Below are positions 1-5,739 of a DNA stretch of 6,955 nt, piece by piece. The stretch comes from Oscillospiraceae bacterium (lineage in GTDB: Bacteria > Bacillota > Clostridia > Oscillospirales > Ruminococcaceae), in NCBI GenBank assembly GCA_017544185.1, contig JAFYEQ010000150.1:1-6955 (forward strand), written 5' to 3'. The position numbers were made by a program, and so were the translations under genes. Numbering within the stretch: position 1 is the stretch's first letter; every line of letters begins with the position of its first letter. The notes beneath the pieces were generated by a model. It did no database searches. It saw only the letters and a list, made by a program, of their open reading frames with translations, and was not told where the DNA came from.

Positions 1-1078
1 CCGCGTCCTTCAGCTCGTCCATACTTCCGCAGTCATCCACTCCGTTGGATGTCCATGCCATGACGCCGTTCCAGCCGTTGGCATAGGCGTTGGCGTACTC
101 GTCCTTTATGGTGCGGCCGCTCTCGCTGAGCACAGCACATTCACCGATGACCGAGGGCTTTGTGCCGTCAAGACCGAAGTCCACAGGGGTGGTCTCGAAG
201 GGGTAGCCCATCCAGGAGTTCTGCCAGAAGTAGTAGTGGGTGGAGTATACGTCCCGATAGGCCTTGTCGCCTGCCAAGGACGTGAGGTATTCATCCGAGA
301 AGTAGTTGCCGTCGTACTTGTCCGAGTTGTACTTGATCATGCCCAGACCTACGGTGACTAGCTCATCCGAATGCTCGTGTATGGCAGCCGTCTCCTTGGC
401 GAAGAAATTACACAGATGCTCCCAGCCGATCTTGCCGCATTCCTTGTTCTCCTTGATCCAGTCGGGCTCATTGCACAGGTCTATGCACCAGAGATAGGGA
501 TCGTCTCCGTATCTCTCCACGAAGGGTACCACATAGCTGTCTATGTAGGACTGTATGGCCTCATCCGACTGCACCAGCTGCCTCCACTGGGCACAGCCCG
601 GATTGCCGTCCTTGAAGTGGTCGAAGGAGAGCAGCGTGGGCATGAGATATATCTCATGCTTATTTGCGATCTCGAAGAGCTTGTCAAGGTCGGTCCAGTG
701 CTTTTCGTTCACACTGGTCACCTTGCCCGAGGTGTCCAGCTTTACTATGTTCATCCCGCTGCAGTTGACCCATACGCGGGAGGCGTTGACGCCCTCCTCA
801 TGGAGCTTCGCGAAATGCTCGTCCCAGAACTGCTCGTTGAATGAGCCGCCGAAGTCGTTCCACTTGTCCCATGGGGTGTTGACGCCGTTTATCCACAGCT
901 CCTTGCCGTCCACGGTGAAGCGTGTGCCGTCCACGCGCACCACGGTCTTGTCGTAGTCCGACGTAGCAGTCTCCGGGGAGGTGGTCACGGCGTGCTCGGT
1001 AGTGCCCGAGGGGGGCTTGGACTTGCATGAAGTCAGCAGCAGGGCCGCCATCATCAGTGCTGTATATCTCTTTTTCAT
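1..1078 (-). CDS. Secreted GH5-like glycoside hydrolase lipoprotein (3' end beyond the window)
   Basis: The first 359 codons are open with no stop, so the C-terminus lies left of the window. Residues 1-18 form a lipoprotein signal peptide: Lys/Arg start, hydrophobic core and lipobox LTSC with Cys18 as the lipidated residue. A Thr/Ser/Pro-rich linker to about residue 44 leads into a TIM-barrel hydrolase. The clan GH-A/GH5 active-site set is visible: an Arg in ASRVWVN, the NEP motif with acid/base Glu204, H281-x-Y283, nucleophile Glu313 in VIGEC, and a Trp in MAWTSNG. By family knowledge this is a retaining endo-glycanase acting on beta-glucan or mannan outside the cell; the exact substrate and GH5 subfamily cannot be read here. 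The ATG at 1078-1076 has AGGAG six bases upstream. It lies 15 bp after the phosphodiesterase gene and is probably co-transcribed. No dockerin or carbohydrate-binding module is visible in the part present. Confidence 0.88.
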   Translation of the reverse strand, partial: MKKRYTALMMAALLLTSCKSKPPSGTTEHAVTTSPETATSDYDKTVVRVDGTRFTVDGKELWINGVNTPWDKWNDFGGSFNEQFWDEHFAKLHEEGVNASRVWVNCSGMNIVKLDTSGKVTSVNEKHWTDLDKLFEIANKHEIYLMPTLLSFDHFKDGNPGCAQWRQLVQSDEAIQSYIDSYVVPFVERYGDDPYLWCIDLCNEPDWIKENKECGKIGWEHLCNFFAKETAAIHEHSDELVTVGLGMIKYNSDKYDGNYFSDEYLTSLAGDKAYRDVYSTHYYFWQNSWMGYPFETTPVDFGLDGTKPSVIGECAVLSESGRTIKDEYANAYANGWNGVMAWTSNGVDDCGSMDELKDA

Positions 1079-1093
1079 ATTTCGCTCCTGTTG

Positions 1094-1648
1094 TCAGTGT
1101 TTCTCGGGAAAGGCAGCGGATGCAACGCAGCGTCCGTCCATATCCCGTACCTGGAACTGTCCGTCGGTGTATATCACATAGGTAGGCATGTTGCCGTTCT
1201 TGGGGAGAGAGACAGATCCGGTATTCATATAGGTCACGCCGTCCTTCTCCTCTGCGCGGTATATATGGGTATGGCCGCTGATCACCGCATCGCCGCGGCG
1301 AATGTTCGGCATATTCTCTATGTCGTACAGATGGCCGTGAGTACAGAACAGCATATGACCGTCGATCCACATGGTCATATAGTCCGCCATCACGGGGAAC
1401 TCCAGCACCATCTGATCCACCTCTGCCTCGCAGTTGCCGCGCACACAGAGGAGATCCTCCTTCATGCCGTTGAGCATGGCGATGACCGACTTCGGGTCGT
1501 ATCGGGAGGGCAGATCGTTGCGGGGCCCGTGATATAGAAGATCTCCCAGAAGTATCAGCTTGTCGGGGCGCTCCGCCTCAAAACGGCGAAACATGGCCTC
1601 ACAGCCGTCGGCAGACCCGTGTATGTCCGACGCGAACATCAGTTTCAT
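1094..1648 (-). CDS. yfcE: YfcE-type metallophosphodiesterase
   Basis: A calcineurin-like phosphoesterase of 184 residues, close to the usual size of YfcE/MJ0936-type enzymes, which hydrolyse phosphodiester bonds using two metal ions. The metal-binding motifs appear in order: SDIHG (Asp8, His10), LGDLLYHG (Asp36), GNCE (Asn72), THGH (His104, His106) and GHTH (His126, His128). The start at 1648 was chosen because it puts the first beta-strand directly at the N-terminus and has AAAGGAA seven bases upstream (1656-1662). An in-frame ATG at 1684 overlaps the ddl stop codon as TAATG and would add 12 charged residues outside the fold, so it is less likely but not excluded. The protein has no signal peptide, so it is cytoplasmic. 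The physiological substrate is not known for most members, and the position between ddl and a secreted hydrolase does not reveal it. Confidence 0.92.
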   Translation of the reverse strand: MKLMFASDIHGSADGCEAMFRRFEAERPDKLILLGDLLYHGPRNDLPSRYDPKSVIAMLNGMKEDLLCVRGNCEAEVDQMVLEFPVMADYMTMWIDGHMLFCTHGHLYDIENMPNIRRGDAVISGHTHIYRAEEKDGVTYMNTGSVSLPKNGNMPTYVIYTDGQFQVRDMDGRCVASAAFPEKH

Positions 1649-1683
1649 GTGCTCGTTCCTTTCATATGGCTCATCCGAGCGCA

Positions 1684-2751
1684 TTATTTAGGCGTTCTTT
1701 CCAGAGCCAGAGCGATCAGCTTGTCCAGGAGCTCTGAGTAGCCTATGCCGAACTGCTCCATCAGCTTGGGATACATGGATATATTGGTGAAGCCCGGCAT
1801 GGTGTTGATCTCGTTGAGGATGACCTCGCCCTCATCCGTAAGGAACATATCCACACGCGCCAGCCCGAAGCAGCCCAGCGCCCTGAAGGCAAGGACGGCT
1901 ATGCGGCGTATCTCTGCCGCTGCGTCGGCGGGTATGTCTGCAGGTATCTTCAGGCCCGACGTGCCCAGCACGTACTTGGCATCGTAGTCATAGAACTCGT
2001 TGCAGGACACGATCTCGCCTGCCTCCGAGGTGAAGGGCTTGTCGGCGCCCAGTACAGCTGTCTCCAGCTCGCGGCCCTTGATGAACTCCTCCACGATGAC
2101 CTTGCGGTCATGGGTGAAGGCCAGCTTGATGGCATTCTTCAGGTCCTCGAAGCCCGTGACCTTGTTGACGCCCACAGAGGAGCCCGAAGAGCAGGGCTTC
2201 ACGAACAACGGGAAGTCCAGATCGTTGACCACGTATTCACAGAACTCATCCAGATGATCCAGCTCCGACGCGCGTATGGTATGGCATCTTGCCATACGTA
2301 TCCCGTGGTATGCCAGCACCTTGTGGGTGAAGTCCTTGTCCATGCAGGCAGCCGATGCGAAGCAGCCGCAGCCTACATAGGGTATGCCCGACATAGCCAG
2401 CAGTCCCTGCAGTGTGCCGTCCTCGCCGTACTTGCCGTGCAGCACGGGGAACACCACATCTACCTTGATGATGTTCATCTCGTCGCCGTTTATGGTGGCG
2501 ATGCCGCGGTAGAGCGGGTCGGGGAGTATAGCTGCAGGCACGTTGTCGGTATTGGTCTCCCATTCGCCCGACTTGATGCCCTCTATGTCTCCGGGATAGA
2601 AGTACCATCTCCCCTTCTTGGTTATGCCGATGGGGATGACCTCGTATCTGGTCTTGTCGATGTTCTTGATAACGTTGGATGCGGAGATCAGGGATATATC
2701 ATGCTCGTTGGACTTGCCTCCGAAGATCACCGCTACTTTAAGTTTTGCCAT
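1684..2751 (-). CDS. ddl: D-alanine--D-alanine ligase
   Basis: An ATP-grasp enzyme of 355 residues that joins two D-Ala in the cytoplasm to make the terminal dipeptide of peptidoglycan precursors. Visible signatures are the N-terminal GG-S-EH-S motif (Glu16), PYVGCGCFASA with MDK at 137-139, the ATP-binding FPLFVKP and Ser-rich loop (183-195), EEFIKGRELE (221-230), and metal ligands Asp301, Glu314 and Asn316 in the NEINTMPG region. The omega-loop reads FYDYDAKY (253-260). This Tyr-bearing form is typical of true D-Ala-D-Ala ligases, unlike VanA-type D-Ala-D-Lac ligases, so no vancomycin-resistance role is implied. The ATG at 2751 is preferred because AAGGTG lies six bases upstream (2758-2763). 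An in-frame GTG at 2760 overlaps the hslO stop and is itself part of that SD. The gene follows hslO by 5 bp, which suggests translational coupling. Confidence 0.96.
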   Translation of the reverse strand: MAKLKVAVIFGGKSNEHDISLISASNVIKNIDKTRYEVIPIGITKKGRWYFYPGDIEGIKSGEWETNTDNVPAAILPDPLYRGIATINGDEMNIIKVDVVFPVLHGKYGEDGTLQGLLAMSGIPYVGCGCFASAACMDKDFTHKVLAYHGIRMARCHTIRASELDHLDEFCEYVVNDLDFPLFVKPCSSGSSVGVNKVTGFEDLKNAIKLAFTHDRKVIVEEFIKGRELETAVLGADKPFTSEAGEIVSCNEFYDYDAKYVLGTSGLKIPADIPADAAAEIRRIAVLAFRALGCFGLARVDMFLTDEGEVILNEINTMPGFTNISMYPKLMEQFGIGYSELLDKLIALALERTPK

Positions 2752-2756
2752 TTCAT

Positions 2757-3623
2757 TCACCTTGCGAGCCTGCGGAGCTCCGCAGACGTAAAATAATATT
2801 TATTCGAACAGAAGTGACAGCACACTTCCGTCGTATCCTTTTCCTGTGCCATGCTCTCCAGCTCATCCCTGCCAAGAGATATGAGCGCTCTCTCCACTCT
2901 CTCACGGGAGCAGTCGCACTTGTAGGCGCTCTCCAGGTCGTCCATCACATCAGGGGACAGCCCTTCCAGCACTGCCTTTGCCATGGCCTCCGCGGTATAG
3001 CCCGTGGTCAGCATCTCCGTGACGGAGGGCAGTGAGTTTATGTTCTTCTCGATGGTGTCTATCACGCTGTCGTCCGCGAAGGGGAGCAGCTGTATCAGGT
3101 ATCCGCCCGCCGCCTTTACCGTCAGGTCGGGAGCCACCAGCACTCCTACGCCGCACACCGTGGGGATCTGCTCCGACATGGCGAAGTACCTTGCCACCTC
3201 GTCGCCTATCTCACCTGTGACTATGGGTATCTGCCCCGAGTAGGGCTCGCCCAATCCCAGATCCTTTATGACGGACAGAGTACCGTCCGTGCCCACAGCA
3301 CCGCCTACATCCAGCTTGCCCTTGGCGTTCAGGGGGATCTCCACCACAGGCGTTTCCACATAGGCCTTCACGTTGCCCAGATAGTCTGCCACGGCTATGA
3401 TCGTGCCCGCAGGCCCGCCGCCGTTGATACGGAGCGTCAGGCTGTCCTCCTTGTCCTTCAGGCCTATGCCCATCAAAGACGCGGCTATGGCCAGCCTTCC
3501 CGCCGCAGCGGTAGTGACCGCCGAGGTCTTGTGTATCTTCTCTATCTCGCTCACCATGTCGCGGGCATCGCAGGCCGTAGCCACCACGCTGCCGTCATGG
3601 GATATGGTACGTACTATCTTCAT
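2757..3623 (-). CDS. hslO: Hsp33 redox-regulated chaperone
   Basis: This 288-residue cytoplasmic holdase, full length for the family, is known to bind unfolding proteins under oxidative stress once its zinc-bound cysteines form disulfides. The N-terminal substrate-binding domain shows the expected GGGPAG and DVGGAVG..G.LSVIKDLG segments. The C-terminal redox switch has CDC (Cys236, Cys238) and CHFC (Cys269, Cys272), the CxC...CxxC zinc ligands. An additional Cys268 lies directly before the second pair. The ATG at 3623 has AGAGGG eight bases upstream. It follows the small membrane protein gene by 15 bp and precedes ddl by 5 bp, consistent with one polycistronic message. Nothing in the sequence shows separate control by an oxidative-stress regulator. 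Confidence 0.96.
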   Translation of the reverse strand: MKIVRTISHDGSVVATACDARDMVSEIEKIHKTSAVTTAAAGRLAIAASLMGIGLKDKEDSLTLRINGGGPAGTIIAVADYLGNVKAYVETPVVEIPLNAKGKLDVGGAVGTDGTLSVIKDLGLGEPYSGQIPIVTGEIGDEVARYFAMSEQIPTVCGVGVLVAPDLTVKAAGGYLIQLLPFADDSVIDTIEKNINSLPSVTEMLTTGYTAEAMAKAVLEGLSPDVMDDLESAYKCDCSRERVERALISLGRDELESMAQEKDTTEVCCHFCSNKYYFTSAELRRLAR

Positions 3624-3638
3624 GATCCGGTCCCTCTC

Positions 3639-4076
3639 TTAATCTTGCTCCAGGATCCCCAGCTTATACAGGAGAGCGAAGCCACCGCCTATGGTGATCA
3701 GGTAGCCGAAGCCCAGATCCTTGAGGAACGAGCCCATCTCGCCGTAGGACTTGATGATCGTCATAGCCCCCGTATAGGACTCCCAGAAGGTCAGCTCCCC
3801 TTCCATCTCACGGTACAGCAGTATGCCGTAGTTGAGCCGTGTGGCTAAGTACACCGCTGCCAGCACGATGATCAGACATATCACCAACCCCTTACGGCTG
3901 ATGCCCTGTCCTAACAGCAGATACCCGCCGAGAGTGCCGAGGCATATGGCAAAGCCGCCTATCACCGCGATCTTGCCGAAGAGCCCTATCAGGCACCAGA
4001 TGCCTATGCCAAGCAGCGCACCTATCAGTGCGCCTATGGCACCGGCTACTTTATTGTCATCATCCGAAAGATACAT
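3639..4076 (-). CDS. Small Gly-rich integral membrane protein, function unknown
   Basis: I do not recognise this 145-residue protein. It has a short charged N-terminus (SDDDNK), then hydrophobic Gly/Ala/Ile/Leu-rich segments at about 10-34, 36-56 and 63-81. A more polar stretch of about 30 residues with several Tyr, Glu and Trp (82-114) comes next, followed by a fourth hydrophobic segment at about 117-137. Three or four membrane spans are likely. The first two are dense in small residues (GALIGALLGIG, GGFAICLGTLGG), which favours close helix packing. There is no catalytic motif, no Cys cluster and no recognised domain. The ATG at 4076 has an AAGGGTG site a few bases upstream. It is separated from the methyltransferase gene by 74 bp, the largest gap in the series, and from hslO by 15 bp. 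The coding call rests on length, hydrophobic pattern, RBS and packing between genes. Confidence 0.8.
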   Translation of the reverse strand: MYLSDDDNKVAGAIGALIGALLGIGIWCLIGLFGKIAVIGGFAICLGTLGGYLLLGQGISRKGLVICLIIVLAAVYLATRLNYGILLYREMEGELTFWESYTGAMTIIKSYGEMGSFLKDLGFGYLITIGGGFALLYKLGILEQD

Positions 4077-4107
4077 ACCATCACCCTTGTTCTTGTTTTA
4101 TTTCTTG

Positions 4108-4125
4108 TCTATACGCTCTATACGC
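4108..4125. repeat. Perfect tandem 9-bp repeat in an intergenic gap
   Basis: TCTATACGC occurs twice back to back (4108-4116 and 4117-4125) in the 74-bp gap between the methyltransferase gene and the membrane-protein gene. Read on the minus strand, each copy contains TATAGA, which resembles a -10 hexamer, but no convincing -35 element lies at the right distance. A 4-bp stem (4129-4140, CCGC/GCGG) sits beside it with no T-tract, so it is not a terminator. The role is unknown. Confidence 0.6.
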
Positions 4126-4150
4126 CGACCGCCCCTGCGGCTCATGGCTC

Positions 4151-4906
4151 TTAGCGTCTCGTGCCGCAGCGGCATATGCGCACAATGCGCTCGGTGGTGT
4201 CCGTGACGGGTCGATCGGTATACCCATCATAGCTGCCAAGTATCTCAAAGCCTGCCTGTGTCAGCATATCATCGACGATATCCGGATCCGGAGCTATCTC
4301 CGACAGCTCGTCCTCATAGCGGCGGTACACGACCCCGTCGGGCTCGAAGAGATCTAAGAGCATATCTATCCTGTGATCGCCGTCGGTGTCGTCCTCTTCG
4401 CTGTTCTGCCATACGCAGTATACGTCATCCGTGTCGTACACGAAGGTCTGCCCCGAAAGGATATGCGTATGCTTGTAGGGCGTGTTCATGTCGAATATGA
4501 ACAGCGTCCCCTCATGGCTCCACATGGCTATACGTTCAAATGCACGGGCTATACCGTCCCTGTCGGGCAGGTGACATATACCATCCAGCACGCACACGAA
4601 CACGTCCGCCTCAAAGCCCAGCTCCAGCTCCGTCATGTCCTGGCATACCAGCTGTATGCTCTTGCCCGCATCCATGATATTGTCAAACGCCGCGGCCAGC
4701 ATATCCTCCGACAGATCCACGCCGATCACATCATAGCCCATGCCATCGTACGCCGGCAGCATGGCTCCCGTGCCGCAGCCCAGATCCACCAGTGTTCCCC
4801 GCGTGCCGAAGCGCTCCACGGCGTCATCGATGAAGTGCGCTATCATATCCCGCTCTACGTCGTCGGTCAGCGAGTCGTAGAAGCGGGCGAATACGCCGTA
4901 GCTCAT
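4151..4906 (-). CDS. Class I SAM-dependent methyltransferase
   Basis: A 251-residue Rossmann-fold methyltransferase. Motif I is LVDLGCGTG (39-47), which binds the SAM methionine and ribose part. The acidic ribose ligand is Asp64 in VIGVDLSEDML, a QDM segment at 89-91 contributes the adenine-side acidic residue, and CVLDGICHL (105-113) corresponds to motif IV. The N-terminal YGVFARFYDSLTDD is typical of small-molecule methyltransferases of the UbiE/YqeM-like group in Bacillota. The substrate cannot be told from sequence. The protein is acidic and soluble, with no membrane segment or signal. Its ATG overlaps the stop codon of the upstream yerC-like gene by 4 bp (ATGA), so the two are very likely translationally coupled. 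A link between the regulator and the methyl acceptor is possible but unproven. Confidence 0.92.
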   Translation of the reverse strand: MSYGVFARFYDSLTDDVERDMIAHFIDDAVERFGTRGTLVDLGCGTGAMLPAYDGMGYDVIGVDLSEDMLAAAFDNIMDAGKSIQLVCQDMTELELGFEADVFVCVLDGICHLPDRDGIARAFERIAMWSHEGTLFIFDMNTPYKHTHILSGQTFVYDTDDVYCVWQNSEEDDTDGDHRIDMLLDLFEPDGVVYRRYEDELSEIAPDPDIVDDMLTQAGFEILGSYDGYTDRPVTDTTERIVRICRCGTRR

Positions 4907-5226
4907 GCTTCATCGCCCATATCCAGCTCAATGCCCTTCTCCGCAAGACGCTCCAGGACTATCTCATAGCCCCTGCCGCTGTACTTGCCGTTGATGGTGC
5001 GGTTGACGCGGGATATGGTAGCGGTGCTGGCGCCCGTAGCTCTGGCGATGGTGCTGTACACCTTCCTGTCGCCCAGCAGCTTCGCGACTACCAGCCTCTG
5101 TGATATGGAGCTCAGTTCCAGCGGGGTACACAGATCGCTGAAGAACTCAGCACATTCTTCCTTGGTCTTCAAACAAAGGATCGCCTCATAGAGCAGATCC
5201 ATAGATATCTCGGTGTTATCGTTCAT
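4903..5226 (-). CDS. yerC: YerC/YecD-type TrpR-family transcriptional regulator
   Basis: A 107-residue all-helical DNA-binding protein of the TrpR superfamily. The early region LLYEAILCLKTKEECAEFF and the L-SISQRL segment are characteristic of the YerC/YecD branch in Bacillota. The helix-turn-helix lies at about 54-78 (DRKVYSTIARATGASTATIS and following), and a short basic, Gly-rich tail (KYSGRGYEIVLERL) follows, as in the family. Members are dimeric repressor-like proteins. The YerC branch has been connected with control of histidine genes in Bacillota, but no his gene is present here, so its targets are open. The ATG at 5226 is preceded by AAGGGG (5235-5240) at a spacing of 8. It is the first gene of the leftward series. 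Its leader contains overlapping hairpins that could cover the start codon, which makes translational control or autoregulation worth considering. Confidence 0.9.
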   Translation of the reverse strand: MNDNTEISMDLLYEAILCLKTKEECAEFFSDLCTPLELSSISQRLVVAKLLGDRKVYSTIARATGASTATISRVNRTINGKYSGRGYEIVLERLAEKGIELDMGDEA

Positions 5227-5291
5227 GACATATGCCCCTTTTTAAGTGATCGATGTCAGTCGGCTGACGGGGATGCACCTGTGTGCGCCCC
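5226..5291 (-). promoter_or_regulatory. Structured 5' leader of the yerC-like gene with alternative hairpins
   Basis: On the minus-strand transcript, hairpin A is GGGG-C-GCAC/GUGC-AU-CCCC (5291-5269). Hairpin B is GUCAG-CCGA-CUGAC (5268-5255). A competing stem pairs UGACAU (5258-5253) with AUGUCA (5231-5226); its 21-nt loop holds the SD and its last base is the A of the start codon. Hairpin B and this stem share 5255-5258, so they exclude each other. The CCCC of hairpin A could also pair with the GGGG of the SD (5235-5238). The pairings are read directly from the sequence; function is inference. Confidence 0.4.
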
Positions 5292-5323
5292 TTCTGTCTT
5301 GTCTCCCTTTCTCCGACTTTTAT

Positions 5324-5352
5324 ATTTTACCACATTAAAATGCAAAAGTAAA
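5324..5352 (-). promoter_or_regulatory. Predicted sigma-A promoter of the leftward operon
   Basis: On the minus strand, the -35 is TTTACT (5352-5347), then 17 bp, then the -10 TAAAAT (5329-5324) preceded by TGG, an extended -10. The predicted start is near 5317, giving a leader of about 90 nt before the yerC-like ATG. The surrounding sequence is markedly AT-rich. An overlapping alternative, TTTGCA-16-TATAAA, exists a few bases downstream. Confidence 0.65.
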
Positions 5353-5549
5353 TACCTTTCGCATAATTTGTTCAAAAAAACCAATGTCACAGGGCTGCGG
5401 GACGCACTCCACGGGAAGGTCTGATCACGTTGTGAGATCTGCACAAATTTTGCCTTGAAATTTCTACGTTTTGACCGCCAAACTTTTCGGGCAAAACGCC
5501 CTCCCCTTTGTCTAAAAGATAGAAGATGCGAAGATGATGCACATCTGCC

Positions 5550-5578
5550 TTGACTTTTGTTTTGTTATGACGTATAAT
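5550..5578 (+). promoter_or_regulatory. Predicted sigma-A promoter of rpoB
   Basis: The -35 TTGACT (5550-5555), 17-bp spacer and perfect -10 TATAAT (5573-5578) match the vegetative consensus closely, with one mismatch in the -35. The transcription start is expected at about 5584-5586, giving a leader of about 155 nt. Just upstream, a GAAGATG direct repeat (5522-5528 and 5530-5536, 8-bp period) is present; its role is unknown. Confidence 0.85.
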
Positions 5579-5584
5579 AGAAGA

Positions 5585-5692
5585 ATGACTTACTATGAGC
5601 GGAGACAGGCTGCACATGAACGGGACGGCTCGTCACGCATCGCTGCCCGATGCGCACTGGAGCGCCGTTTGCAGGCCCGACGGCTCATATGA
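5585..5692 (+). other. 35-codon Arg-rich ORF starting at the predicted rpoB transcript 5' end
   Basis: ATG at 5585 opens a frame of 35 codons ending at TGA 5690-5692, with TAG the next codon. The peptide starts MTYYERRQAAHERDG and has nine Arg. Because the -10 ends at 5578, the ATG falls at or within a base of the expected +1, so it would be a leaderless ORF; it has no SD. It could be a leader peptide or chance. No family is recognised. Confidence 0.15.
5624..5686 (+). promoter_or_regulatory. Structured rpoB leader with repeated GACGGCTC and alternative stems
   Basis: The 8-mer GACGGCTC occurs at 5624-5631 and 5679-5686. Between them GAGCGCCGTT (5660-5669) can pair with either copy through eight pairs, including one G-U, with a 2-nt bulge, so two stems exclude each other. 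The first would enclose a perfect 7-bp hairpin CGCATCG-CTGCC-CGATGCG (5636-5654). There is no following T-tract, so it is not a standard terminator. A regulatory role is inference. Confidence 0.4.
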
Positions 5693-5724
5693 TAGAAGCT
5701 TCGCAGAAAGCATGAACATACTTT

Positions 5725-5730
5725 GGAGGG
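5725..5730 (+). promoter_or_regulatory. rpoB ribosome binding site
   Basis: GGAGGG is a near-perfect SD. Two in-frame ATGs follow. The one at 5734 is only 4 nt beyond the GGAGG core. The one at 5740 is 10 nt beyond it and begins the family-like MVNV-PV...RMSFGK N-terminus, so 5740 was preferred. Confidence 0.85.
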
Positions 5731-5739
5731 TAAATGCCT

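Larger units (their letters stand above)
5227..5739. other. AT-rich divergent intergenic region between the yerC-like gene and rpoB
   Basis: These 513 bp hold no convincing protein-coding gene. They contain the leftward promoter and leader of the yerC-like operon (about 5227-5352), a middle stretch of about 200 bp with no recognised element (5353-5549), and the rightward rpoB promoter and leader (5550-5739). The middle stretch has a few short palindromic patches, such as TCAC-GTT-GTGA near 5424-5436 and GGGC-AAAAC-GCCC at 5489-5501, neither long enough to call. I see no tRNA or known small RNA. Confidence 0.7.

Noticed and set aside
371..844. 157-codon plus-strand frame antisense to the GH5-like gene
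   Set aside because: The minus-strand frame carries a full GH5 catalytic residue set and signal peptide, so this is a shadow.
1649..1684. Upstream ATG (1684) as the start of the phosphodiesterase
   Set aside because: It overlaps the ddl stop as TAATG, which could allow coupling, but it lacks a well-placed SD and adds 12 charged residues before the first strand of the fold.
1684..2751. Vancomycin-resistance type (D-Ala-D-Lac or D-Ala-D-Ser) ligase
   Set aside because: The omega-loop has the Tyr-bearing FYDYDAKY form typical of D-Ala-D-Ala ligases and there are no vanH, vanX or vanT neighbours.
2110..2796. 228-codon plus-strand frame antisense to ddl
   Set aside because: Ddl motifs on the other strand are complete and intact; this frame is a mirror of them without an RBS or family signature.
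5489..5501. GGGC-AAAAC-GCCC as an intrinsic terminator
   Set aside because: The stem is only 4 bp, no T-tract follows on either strand, and no gene ends there.
5227..5549. Small RNA such as SRP RNA, 6S RNA or a tRNA in the intergenic region
   Set aside because: No cloverleaf, no SRP Alu/S-domain motifs such as the GGAA tetraloop helix, and no long rod-like pairing were seen.
5256..5617. Two short minus-strand frames (62 and 76 codons) in the intergenic region
   Set aside because: They cross both predicted promoters, have no SD and encode low-quality peptides with no recognisable feature.
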